Shown here piece by piece: positions 1 through 6,819 of a stretch of DNA of 34,854 bases. This DNA comes from JAAFIM01 sp964467315. GTDB taxonomy: Bacteria; Bacteroidota; Bacteroidia; Chitinophagales; Saprospiraceae. Both the position numbers and the translations under genes were made by a program. The stretch covers positions 1 through 34,854 of the forward strand of contig CAYXSA010000044.1 of assembly GCA_964467315.1 (NCBI GenBank), in the 5' to 3' direction. Under the pieces are notes generated by a model, which did not search any database, was not told the origin of the DNA, and worked only from the letters and a program-made list of their open reading frames with translations. Within the stretch, counting starts at the first letter, position 1; the number at the start of each line of letters is the position of its first letter.

Positions 1-2
1 AT

Positions 3-1307
3 GCTGCCCCTGCCGCCGCTCGCGCCCCTTGGCTGGCTGCATTCAATGCTGCCACTACCCGCTTGGCTACTTTGCGTGCGCGCATGGGCACACCCGCTGC
101 GCGCGGTGTGCTTACAGGAGAAATTCATTTCGTATACTTTGAGCGGCTCGAAAATGGGGCTTGGGTCAATTACTTGCGCGTGGAGCACGTCTCTAATGCC
201 ATTCTCGATGGCAATAATGAAAACGTAATACCAGCGCGCGGTGTACGCCCAAAATACTATCGAGAAGACCACAAAGGAAACCGCAGCCCCATTGACCCAA
301 CGATGGCTACCGATAGCCGCAACTTACGCATAGGCTTAGACCTGCTAATGGCGCGCTGTGGCAACACTTCTTTTTTTAGCCTTGGCGGTGGTACTGGCGT
401 TTTGAGTGAAGGCTACAAATACCCACAAGCTGGCGCTATTGATGCGGGGGCATACTACGTTACTGTAAAAATGGGCACTCGCCCCCCAGGCATAAACATC
501 GAAGTCCCCGACTGGAACGATTTCAATTTTACACCAATACAAAACGCTGCTATAGCCCTGTGCACTGCCAACCAATACAGCCCCGCTGTCGCAGAAGGCT
601 ATCGGCAGCGAGCGCATCGTGCTGTAGTCCGCCAAATCGAATTGCTCGATAATCTCCGCGCCCTCTCCGCCGCCAACGGCAACCCCGTCGAACTGCAAAA
701 TCTTATCAATGTCTGGCAAGGGCGCGTTACCCAAAATCAAACCACCCTCGACACCCTCGCACAATTTCAGGCAGATGCGAATTGCTTTACACTGCCAGTA
801 GTAGCACCAGCCATTGCCCCTATCAGCGCAAATATCAACTTCCAGCGCGGCACTGCCCTCGAAAATACTGCTGGCGATTTAAACAATTTTAGCAATACAG
901 TTGCAGCCACTATAGCAACAAACATTGCAGCCCTGCCGTCTACCCCCAGCGTTGGAGTAGTTACGGTGCCTGTACCGAATGAAGCGCCGCTACAAATACA
1001 AAGAACCTCCACGCCTACAGGAGCGCCCAGAATTACCTCCATTCGCTTTGATTTTTTAATGCGCTCCGCTAATAATTGGGCTGCTTTGCAAAACGACCGT
1101 GTTGCTGCCTTTATGGCAAGCTTTACAACAAATGCTAATTTGATAGCCTTATGCCCAGTGGCTAGTATAGTACAAGGCGCTATTGTTTTGGATTTACTTG
1201 CAAATCCTGCTACTCTTCCTGCGACTGGCAATCTAAGCATCGTAACACCTGTCCTCACGATGATTCAGCCCATGACGTTGACAGAAAATTTACTCAACCC
1301 CCTCTAA
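3..1307 (+). CDS. Unrecognised protein, 5' end outside the window
   Basis: The frame is open from the first complete codon at position 3, so this is probably the C-terminal part of a longer protein. Internal starts exist (TTG at 63, ATG at 84), but nothing resembling a signal peptide follows either. I do not recognise the family. About 434 residues are visible. The first third is mixed and aromatic. A middle segment (roughly nt 590-770) is rich in Leu, Gln, Asn and Arg and could form helices. The last 150 residues are rich in Ala, Thr, Pro and Val, as in low-complexity or secreted proteins. No catalytic motif or T9SS C-terminal signal is seen. It ends TAA and is followed 10 nt later by a strong terminator, which supports a real 3' end here. 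Confidence 0.65.
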   Translation, partial: AAPAAARAPWLAAFNAATTRLATLRARMGTPAARGVLTGEIHFVYFERLENGAWVNYLRVEHVSNAILDGNNENVIPARGVRPKYYREDHKGNRSPIDPTMATDSRNLRIGLDLLMARCGNTSFFSLGGGTGVLSEGYKYPQAGAIDAGAYYVTVKMGTRPPGINIEVPDWNDFNFTPIQNAAIALCTANQYSPAVAEGYRQRAHRAVVRQIELLDNLRALSAANGNPVELQNLINVWQGRVTQNQTTLDTLAQFQADANCFTLPVVAPAIAPISANINFQRGTALENTAGDLNNFSNTVAATIATNIAALPSTPSVGVVTVPVPNEAPLQIQRTSTPTGAPRITSIRFDFLMRSANNWAALQNDRVAAFMASFTTNANLIALCPVASIVQGAIVLDLLANPATLPATGNLSIVTPVLTMIQPMTLTENLLNPL

Positions 1308-1317
1308 TCGCACCCAC

Positions 1318-1357
1318 AAGCGCGGAAGTTTTTAAAATATACTTCCGCGCTTTATTT
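1318..1357 (+). terminator. Intrinsic terminator after the first gene
   Basis: A 12-bp perfect stem (AAGCGCGGAAGT paired with ACTTCCGCGCTT at 1341-1352) is followed by TATTTTT. The T tract ends only about 11 nt before the ATG of the downstream lipoprotein gene, leaving no room for a separate promoter after it. Confidence 0.9.
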
Positions 1358-1368
1358 TTACCTTCCAA

Positions 1369-2352
1369 ATGAAATTATTTATTTTTTTTGCTTTATTGAC
1401 GCTGCTGGCAGCTTGTAAGAGCGACTCTACAAAAAACGATTCTAAAAAACCCAATAAAAACTATCTCACATCTATTCCAATTTCGGAGTTGGATACCATG
1501 CTGCAAACACATTATCCATCTTTTGAGGGCAGCCTTATCGCTACCAAAGAATTTAAGGAGCGTTTGGATACCTTTCAAATATTAATCAATGAAGAATACC
1601 AGCACGCAATCGTTGATTTTTATACAACACATATCGACAATGATATATGGATAATAGATAGCTTGTTTGCTATTGATACCGCATTTTATCCACGCAATTC
1701 CAAATACTTAGAAGGTGTTCCCGAAGCGCTAAGACCTGCTCAAATAGTAGTTTGGCAAAACATAAAAAAAAGGTTTTTAGAGTTTTCCCAAGAAAAAAAA
1801 GGCTACATAAAAGGCTTAAAACAAAATTCTCCTGAAGTACAGCTCCTTAAAAAATCCGTAGGAGATGTTGGCAGTATTGGGACTTTATATTGGCTTCGGC
1901 GAGTTTCTTATGGTTATGACAAGGAATTTAACTTTATTCCTTCCAACTTTATTTTCCCTTCAAAAATAATGCTGCCTGGACACTATTACCATGCAACACA
2001 ACCAATAAAAGGAATATCTTATATAGAATTTTCTGTTTCTTTGTTGGGCGATATAGTTAGCTACGAACCTTTCATTGTTATCTATCGCCCCTTTTGTGCC
2101 CCCTGCCCAAGTAGCGTTTTTTTACCCTTAGAGCTCAACACAAACAAATACAAGTACGGCATGAATCCTCCCTGTAAAGGCAGCGCCTATATCGTTGCTT
2201 TGGCAAAAGATAAAAAAGGAAAGATGCTGGCAGCCATCGAAAAAATAACGCCCCCTTATGAAAAAGGATATGGCGTAAAGGCACATTACGAAGTGCAAAT
2301 GAAACCAATGAAGTACAAAGATTTCGAGGCACAAGTAAACGCTTTGCCTTAA
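1369..2352 (+). CDS. Putative lipoprotein of unknown function
   Basis: The protein has 327 residues. Residues 1-16 form a hydrophobic signal peptide ending in the lipobox L-A-A-C, so Cys16 is the likely lipidated residue. A Lys/Ser/Asn-rich linker follows (17-32). The mature part shows no motif I recognise. It has a Cys pair near residues 243-246 (CAPC) and another Cys near 267, which could be disulfides in the periplasm. The gene is visibly richer in A and T than its neighbours (many AAA, TTT and ATA codons), which may indicate separate ancestry. It ends 9 nt before the convergent argB stop. A terminator lies immediately upstream of the start. The gene call is secure, the function unknown. 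Confidence 0.85.
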   Translation: MKLFIFFALLTLLAACKSDSTKNDSKKPNKNYLTSIPISELDTMLQTHYPSFEGSLIATKEFKERLDTFQILINEEYQHAIVDFYTTHIDNDIWIIDSLFAIDTAFYPRNSKYLEGVPEALRPAQIVVWQNIKKRFLEFSQEKKGYIKGLKQNSPEVQLLKKSVGDVGSIGTLYWLRRVSYGYDKEFNFIPSNFIFPSKIMLPGHYYHATQPIKGISYIEFSVSLLGDIVSYEPFIVIYRPFCAPCPSSVFLPLELNTNKYKYGMNPPCKGSAYIVALAKDKKGKMLAAIEKITPPYEKGYGVKAHYEVQMKPMKYKDFEAQVNALP

Positions 2353-2361
2353 TTTTTGCAT

Positions 2362-3144
2362 CTACTCCCCCACTATCCTCGTACATACCTCCGTACCCAA
2401 AAGCAGCGCGTGCTGCAGCACTACGCTACCAACGCCCGCTTTGATGGTCGCAAAAGCATTATCGAGTTTGGGTATCATGCCATCGGATATAATGCCCTCG
2501 CCGCGCAAGCGCTCGTAATCGGCAAAACTTATTTTTGGTATCAGCGTGCTATCGTCGTTGAGGTCGATAAGCACGCCTTTTTTATCGAAGCAGTAGCAAA
2601 GTTCGACCTTTTCGTTTTTGTTTTCGGCTGCCATCGCTACGGCGATGCAGGAGGCTATAGTATCGGCATTGGTATTGAGGAGCTGCCCCGCGCCGTCGTG
2701 CGTAATCGCACAAATCACGGGCACAATGCCCATAGATAACAAAGCGCGCAGAAGCCGCACATTTACGCCCTCAGCGCTGATATCGCCCACAAAGCCGTAA
2801 TCTATCTCTTTGACGGGGCGGCGGGTAGCCTGCAATAGATTGCCGTCCGCCCCCGACAAACCCAAAGCATCGCAGCCAAAGGACTGCAAGAGCGCTACAG
2901 TCTGCGTATTCAATTCGCCCGCGTAGCATTGCACAACGGCGCGCAGGGTTTCGCCGTCGGTGATGCGTTTGCCTTCGTGCTTTTTGGGGACAATATCCAA
3001 ACGGCGTAGGAGTTCGTCGGCGCTTTTGCCGCCTCCGTGTATGAGTATTTTCTGCCCTTCGAGCTGGGCGAAACGCTGCAAAAATTCGCAGAGCTGATGG
3101 GGCTTATCGAGTATGCCGCCGCCGATTTTGTAGATATGGAGCAT
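2362..3144 (-). CDS. argB: Acetylglutamate kinase (ArgB)
   Basis: ArgB phosphorylates N-acetyl- (or N-succinyl-) glutamate with ATP, the second step of arginine synthesis, in the cytoplasm. The 260-residue length fits the amino-acid kinase fold. Visible marks are the N-terminal KIGGG (residues 6-10), the phosphate-binding IHGGGK (35-40), GLSGADGNLL in the middle and NTNADTIA for substrate and Mg binding. I chose the ATG at 3142-3144 (MLHIYKIGGG). The frame stays open upstream to 3288, but that extension runs through a family B repeat and is not ArgB-like. The gene diverges from the GNAT-argC-argD cluster, an arrangement that puts all four genes in one pathway neighbourhood. Regulation is not evident. 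Confidence 0.93.
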   Translation of the reverse strand: MLHIYKIGGGILDKPHQLCEFLQRFAQLEGQKILIHGGGKSADELLRRLDIVPKKHEGKRITDGETLRAVVQCYAGELNTQTVALLQSFGCDALGLSGADGNLLQATRRPVKEIDYGFVGDISAEGVNVRLLRALLSMGIVPVICAITHDGAGQLLNTNADTIASCIAVAMAAENKNEKVELCYCFDKKGVLIDLNDDSTLIPKISFADYERLRGEGIISDGMIPKLDNAFATIKAGVGSVVLQHALLLGTEVCTRIVGE

Positions 3145-3150
3145 GGTGTT

Positions 3151-3231
3151 GTGCTTGTTGTATAGGTACTGCGCCGCTCGCCTTTGGCTCGCGTCGCTGG
3201 TACTGCTCGCTGCGCTCGCTGGTGGCAAGTA
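3151..3231 (+). repeat. Family B palindromic repeat, copy 1
   Basis: It has the frame GTGCTTGTTGTATAGGTACT, then GC-rich self-complementary DNA, then GGTACT, the unit GCTCGCTGCGCTCGCTGG, and TGGCAAGTA. Related copies lie at 5219-5317, 7777-7857 and, inverted, 16556-16612. Confidence 0.75.
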
Positions 3232-3334
3232 CGCGCAAATGCGCCAAAAATTTGGAATAGCTGCCGACAGAAGCGGACAATGGGGCAAAATTGAAAAAAA
3301 ATGTACTTTCTATTGAATTTATTTGCCCGATATA

Positions 3335-3364
3335 TTGTAAAAATGCGCGGACTGGATATTTTTG
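3335..3364 (+). promoter_or_regulatory. Bacteroidota-type promoter for GNAT-argC-argD
   Basis: TTG at 3335-3337 and TATTTTTG at 3357-3364 are separated by 19 nt, matching TTG-N(17-23)-TAnnTTTG. Transcription would start near 3371 and cross the diverged family A repeat before the GNAT start codon. Confidence 0.5.
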
Positions 3365-3429
3365 CGCCCGCCTTTGCCTGAATGCAGGGAAAAGACGCAA
3401 TAAACAGGGTCTGCCTGAACCTTGCATTT

Positions 3430-3520
3430 GCGAGAGGGATAGCAGTGGAAGCGCCTTTAGGCGCTGCAACGGATAGCCCGACGCGAGCGGGCGGAACGCC
3501 CGCGAAGCGGCTCGCCCAAA
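3430..3520 (+). repeat. Family A repeat, diverged copy
   Basis: GCGAGAGGGATAGCAGTGG at the left end and GGATAGCCCGACGCG further right match the family A frame. The inner hairpins are GCGCC-TTTA-GGCGC and GCGGGCG-GAA-CGCCCGC, and the A tract CCCAAAAAA closes it. It is the most diverged copy in the window. Confidence 0.6.
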
Positions 3521-3602
3521 AAAGAAAAAGCCTAAACAGCAAATATATGTTTTTGATAGCCTCACATTTTACTTGACAATCTAAACAAACAAATTTCCGC
3601 CA

Positions 3603-4235
3603 ATGGTAGAAATTCGCGTTGCGAACGAATGGGATTCGCAATACACGGCAACTTTATGTGTTTGGTACGAGGAGTCGGCGCGTGCGCGCGGCACGGGTAT
3701 AGCTCGGCGCAACCCCGATTATGTGCAAAAAAAGATGCAGCAGGGCGACGCGATAATTGCGTTTGTGGGGGGCGAATTGGCGGGCTTCTGCTATATAGAA
3801 GTCTATGAAGGCGAGCAATTTGTCGTCAATTCGGGTCTTATCGTGCACGAAAATTTTCGCCGCTTTGGCTTGGCGAAAAAGCTAAAAGCCGAGATTTTCC
3901 GCCTATCGCGGACGAAGTACCCCGACGCGAAACTATTCGGCATCACCACGAGTCTGGCGGTGATGAAAATCAATAGCGAACTGGGCTATACGCCCGTTAC
4001 CTTCTCGGAGCTGACGCGCTCGGACGCATTTTGGGAGGGCTGCAAAAGTTGCAAAAATTATCCGATTTTGATGGAAAACGAGCGGCGTATGTGCCTCTGT
4101 ACGGGTATGCTTTACGACAAACTCAACGATGCCTTCGGGCAGTGGGCAAGGGAGGAGCGCGCACGCGAGCAAGCAGCAGCAGCCGAGAAAAACGAAAACA
4201 TACAAGAACTACCGCAGCCCCAAACCCTACCCTAA
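3603..4235 (+). CDS. GNAT acyltransferase of the arginine cluster
   Basis: The protein has 210 residues. The GNAT core covers about residues 1-145, with the acyl-CoA pyrophosphate loop in FRRFGLAKKL (roughly 82-91). A conserved-looking Cys cluster follows (CKSCKNYP, then CLCTGMLYD), possibly a metal site or disulfide set. The tail is Glu/Ala/Gln-rich and probably disordered. The stop is 6 nt before the argC ATG, so the two are surely co-transcribed. No classical argA or argJ is in the window. By position it is a candidate for the first step, acylation of glutamate, but this is inference from context. The GNAT fold itself is well supported. Confidence 0.85.
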   Translation: MVEIRVANEWDSQYTATLCVWYEESARARGTGIARRNPDYVQKKMQQGDAIIAFVGGELAGFCYIEVYEGEQFVVNSGLIVHENFRRFGLAKKLKAEIFRLSRTKYPDAKLFGITTSLAVMKINSELGYTPVTFSELTRSDAFWEGCKSCKNYPILMENERRMCLCTGMLYDKLNDAFGQWAREERAREQAAAAEKNENIQELPQPQTLP

Positions 4236-4241
4236 GAACCC

Positions 4242-5207
4242 ATGATAAAAGTAGGCATTATCGGCGGCGCGGGCTATACGGCGGGCGAGCTAATCCGCTT
4301 GCTGCGCAAACACGCGGGCGTAGAAATCAGCGCCGTAGTGAGCAGCACAAGCGCAGGCGCAAAAGTGAGCGACATACACGACGACCTTTTGGGGGATACG
4401 GATTTGCGTTTTTGCGCCGAACTCAGCGGCGAGGAAAATCTAATTTTCCTCTGCTTGGGGCATGGCATTTCGCGGGAATGGATAAGCGCGCAGCAGGCGA
4501 AAATATCCGCCGAAACGCGTATTATCGACTTAGGCAATGATTTTCGCTTGGAGGCAGATAGTACCTTCTTGGGTCGGGAATTTGTGTACGGTTTGCCCGA
4601 ATTGCAGCGCGAGCGCCTACGCTCGGCGCAAAACGTGGCTAATCCTGGTTGTTTTGCCACTGCGATACAACTCGCCTTGCTGCCCTTGGCGAAGGCGGGA
4701 CTTTTGCAGCAGGCAGTACAGGTTTCGGCGATTACGGGTTCTACGGGTGCGGGTCGCAGCATGACGGAGCACCAACATTTTAGCTGGCGCAACAATAATG
4801 TATCCATCTACAAGCCCTTGCGCCATCAGCATTTGGGCGAAATCCGCCAAAGCCTAACACAGTCTGCAGGCGGGCAAACAGCGCCCGAAGTATTTTTTAT
4901 ACCCTATCGCGGCAATTTTACGCGGGGCATCTTCGCCAGCGTGTATACGCCCTTTTCGGGCACGCTGCAGCAGGCGCAAGCATTGTACGCCGACTACTAC
5001 GACGCACACCCTTTCACGCATCTAAGCGACAAAGAAATTCACCTAAAACAGGTCGTCGGCAGCAATAAATGCCTGCTACATCTCGACTTGGTAGCGGGGC
5101 AACTGCTCATATCCTCCGTCATCGACAATCTCCTAAAAGGGGCTTCGGGGCAGGCAGTGCAGAATATGAATTTGATGTTTGGCTTGGAGGAAGGCGCGGG
5201 GCTGTAG
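4242..5207 (+). CDS. argC: N-acetyl-gamma-glutamyl-phosphate reductase (ArgC)
   Basis: ArgC reduces N-acyl-glutamyl phosphate to the semialdehyde with NADPH, the third step of arginine synthesis. The 321-residue protein starts with the nucleotide-binding GGAGYTAGEL (8-17). The catalytic cysteine is Cys137 in NPGCFAT (134-140). STGAGRSMTE and RGNFTRGIF, typical of the substrate-binding half, are present. The length is normal for the short ArgC type. The start is fixed by the 6-nt gap to the upstream GNAT gene. There is no evident Shine-Dalgarno site. argD follows after a 159-bp spacer filled by a family B repeat and heptamers. Confidence 0.95.
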   Translation: MIKVGIIGGAGYTAGELIRLLRKHAGVEISAVVSSTSAGAKVSDIHDDLLGDTDLRFCAELSGEENLIFLCLGHGISREWISAQQAKISAETRIIDLGNDFRLEADSTFLGREFVYGLPELQRERLRSAQNVANPGCFATAIQLALLPLAKAGLLQQAVQVSAITGSTGAGRSMTEHQHFSWRNNNVSIYKPLRHQHLGEIRQSLTQSAGGQTAPEVFFIPYRGNFTRGIFASVYTPFSGTLQQAQALYADYYDAHPFTHLSDKEIHLKQVVGSNKCLLHLDLVAGQLLISSVIDNLLKGASGQAVQNMNLMFGLEEGAGL

Positions 5208-5218
5208 GTGTATTATGC

Positions 5219-5317
5219 GCTTGATGTCGTAGGTACTGCTCGCTGCGCTCGCTGGTAGGGCTCGCTCACTTCGTTCGCTTCGCTGGTACTGCTCGCTGCG
5301 CTCGCTGGTAGCAAGTA
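5219..5317 (+). repeat. Family B palindromic repeat, copy 2
   Basis: It begins TATTATGCGCTTGATGTCG, then TAGGTACT, has two copies of CTGCTCGCTGCGCTCGCTGG around GGCTCGCTCACTTCGTTCGC, and ends TGGTAGCAAGTA. It lies between argC and argD inside the presumed operon. Confidence 0.75.
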
Positions 5318-5326
5318 GCACGGCAA

Positions 5327-5361
5327 ATTCGTCATTCGTCATTCGTCATTCGTCATTCGTA
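5327..5361 (+). repeat. Heptamer tandem repeat ATTCGTC, five units
   Basis: There are four ATTCGTC units plus a terminal ATTCGTA, followed by ACTCT and the argD ATG. The same tract and the same AACTC junction lie directly before the PPK2 gene, so it forms the immediate 5' leader of both. Confidence 0.9.
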
Positions 5362-5366
5362 ACTCT

Positions 5367-6476
5367 ATGCTATTTGATGTTTATCCGCTCTATGATATAA
5401 CGCCTATTCGTGCCTTAGGGGCGCGACTTTGGGACGCATCGGGGCGGGAGTATTTGGATTTATATGGTGGTCATGCGGTGATTTCTATCGGGCATAGCCA
5501 TCCGCATTATATTGCGCGTATAGAAGAGCAGTTGCGCAAAATTGCTTTCTACTCCAATTCGGTGCAGATACCGATACAAGCGGAGTTGGCGCAGCGTTTG
5601 GCGCAAATGTCGGGCTATGCGGACTATAATTTATTTCTCTGCAATTCGGGAGCGGAGGCAAACGAAAACGCCTTGAAAGTGGCTTCTTTCGTTACGGGGC
5701 GCGATAAGGTTATCGCCTTTCGGGGGGCTTTTCATGGGCGTACCTCAGGGGCGGTAGCGCTTACGGACAATCCGAAAATTGTAGCGCCCTTCAATGCGGG
5801 GCATAAGGTAACATTTGTCCCTTTCAATTTAGATGCGATAGAGCAGGAATTGCGCAATAGAGATGTGGCGGCGATTATTTTCGAGCCGATACAGGGCGTT
5901 GCGGGGATTTATTTGCCGACGGACGAATTTTGGCGGGAGATGGAGCGACTGGCAGCCAAGTACGGCACTATGTTGATAGCTGACGAGGTGCAAGCGGGTT
6001 ACGGGCGCACGGGTAAATTCTTTGCGCATCAGCACGCGGGGATACGTCCGCAGTTGATAACTGTAGCCAAAGGCATGGGCAACGGGTTTCCGATAGGGGG
6101 CGTACTGCTGCAGCCCGATATACAGGCTTCGCATGGTATGTTGGGGACGACCTTCGGGGGCAATCATCTGGCTTGTGCGGCGGCGATGGCGGTGTTGGAA
6201 GTCATTGAAAAGGAGCAGCTTATAGAGCAGGCTGCCAAGATGGGCGAGCAGCTAAAGCCGCTTTTGCGCGCCTTGCCCGAAGTGGTAGAAGTACGCGGGC
6301 GGGGTCTGATGTTGGGCATCGCCTACGATAAGCCCGTGAAAGCCTTGCGCGATAACTTAGTAAAGGAACACGGTATTTTTGTAGGCAATGCCTCTTCGCC
6401 GAATGTGCTGCGTTTGCTGCCGCCGCTGAATGTGCAGCTATCGGACTTGGAGCCGCTGTTGAGCGCCTTAGGATAA
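5367..6476 (+). CDS. argD: Acetylornithine aminotransferase (ArgD), class III PLP enzyme
   Basis: ArgD transaminates N-acyl-glutamate semialdehyde with glutamate, the fourth step of arginine synthesis. The 369-residue protein has the class III aminotransferase marks: NSGAEANENA (93-102), AFHGRTSGA for cofactor phosphate, ADEVQAGYGRTG with Asp206 facing the pyridine ring, and the PLP lysine Lys235 in VAKGMGNGFPIG. The C-terminal VRGRGLMLGI and NVLRLLPPL are usual for ArgD. Its position behind argC favours ArgD over other ornithine or GABA aminotransferases. The ATG directly follows a heptamer tract, and no ribosome-binding site is visible. Confidence 0.93.
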   Translation: MLFDVYPLYDITPIRALGARLWDASGREYLDLYGGHAVISIGHSHPHYIARIEEQLRKIAFYSNSVQIPIQAELAQRLAQMSGYADYNLFLCNSGAEANENALKVASFVTGRDKVIAFRGAFHGRTSGAVALTDNPKIVAPFNAGHKVTFVPFNLDAIEQELRNRDVAAIIFEPIQGVAGIYLPTDEFWREMERLAAKYGTMLIADEVQAGYGRTGKFFAHQHAGIRPQLITVAKGMGNGFPIGGVLLQPDIQASHGMLGTTFGGNHLACAAAMAVLEVIEKEQLIEQAAKMGEQLKPLLRALPEVVEVRGRGLMLGIAYDKPVKALRDNLVKEHGIFVGNASSPNVLRLLPPLNVQLSDLEPLLSALG

Positions 6477-6483
6477 GCAGAAA

Positions 6484-6509
6484 GCCCCGCCCGCCCTTTG
6501 CGGGCGGGG
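6484..6509 (+). terminator. GC-rich hairpin after argD, possible terminator
   Basis: CCCCGCCCGC and GCGGGCGGGG form a 10-bp stem with loop CCTTT, 8 nt after the argD stop. It is followed by ATAAAA rather than a T tract, so factor-independent termination is uncertain. Confidence 0.5.
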
Positions 6510-6516
6510 ATAAAAC

Positions 6517-6622
6517 GCGTGAGGGATAGTAGGGGCGCTGTAGGGACAAGGCATGCCTTGTCCCTACATTTGCGCCCCGCATAGCCCGACCCGCGCCCCT
6601 TTTTAGGGCGCGGGGCACGCCA
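6517..6622 (+). repeat. Family A repeat, copy 1
   Basis: Frame: GCGTGAGGGATAGTAGGGGCG, a palindrome cassette with arms GTAGGGACAAGG and CCTTGTCCCTAC, CGCCCCGCATAGCCCGAC, stem 2 (CGCGCCCC with GGGGCGCG) and GGCACGCC. The same cassette recurs in the copy at the right edge of the window. Confidence 0.85.
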
Positions 6623-6624
6623 TA

Positions 6625-6666
6625 GAATTACGAATTACGAATTACGAATTACGAATTACGAATTAC
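6625..6666 (+). repeat. Heptamer tandem repeat GAATTAC, six units
   Basis: Six exact head-to-tail units begin 3 bp after the family A repeat. A seventh partial unit is at 6690-6696. The opposite strand resembles the ATTCGTC tract at 6779-6810. Confidence 0.9.
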
Positions 6667-6703
6667 GAAAACGAAGTTAACGCGTAGCGAATTACGATTG
6701 TGC

Positions 6704-6734
6704 TTTGTGTGTGCGATGGATTGCTGTATATTTG
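6704..6734 (+). promoter_or_regulatory. Promoter of the PPK2 gene
   Basis: TTTG at 6704-6707 and TATATTTG at 6727-6734 with 19-nt spacing is a full match to the Bacteroidota housekeeping promoter. Transcription would start near 6741, giving an 80-nt leader that carries the second heptamer tract. Confidence 0.7.
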
Positions 6735-6778
6735 CGTAAGAGTGGCGTGCAAAATGCGCTACGCCGTTGCTGCGCAAT

Positions 6779-6810
6779 CGTCATTCGTCATTCGTCATTC
6801 GTCATTCGTA
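6779..6810 (+). repeat. Heptamer tandem repeat CATTCGT before the PPK2 start
   Basis: There are about four and a half units, ending GTAACTC just before the start codon, as before argD. It lies in the 5' untranslated region of the PPK2 gene. Confidence 0.85.
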
Positions 6811-6819
6811 ACTCCCATC

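Larger units (their letters stand above)
3145..3602. other. Divergent intergenic region between argB and the GNAT gene
   Basis: These 458 bp hold, in order, a family B repeat (3151-3231), a plus-strand promoter (3335-3364) and a strongly diverged family A repeat (3430-3520). No coding frame with protein-like composition is seen. The leader of the plus-strand operon would be about 230 nt. Confidence 0.7.
6477..6819. other. Intergenic region between argD and the PPK2 gene
   Basis: These 343 bp contain a strong hairpin (6484-6509), a family A repeat (6517-6622), six GAATTAC heptamers, a consensus promoter (6704-6734) and a second heptamer tract of related sequence in the opposite sense. No gene is seen. 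Confidence 0.8.

Noticed and set aside
1..228. 75-residue frame at the left edge
   Set aside because: It overlaps the longer frame open from position 3, has Leu/Pro low complexity, and lacks any family pattern.
3145..3288. 48-residue N-terminal extension of ArgB
   Set aside because: It runs through a family B repeat, and ArgB proteins begin close to the KIGG motif.
4031..4540. 169-residue plus-strand frame overlapping GNAT and argC
   Set aside because: Arg-rich shadow of two confident genes in another frame.
6517..6622. Family A repeats as ordinary terminators
   Set aside because: They occur in both orientations, before and after genes, and the hairpins are not followed by a T tract; true terminators are present separately next to several copies.
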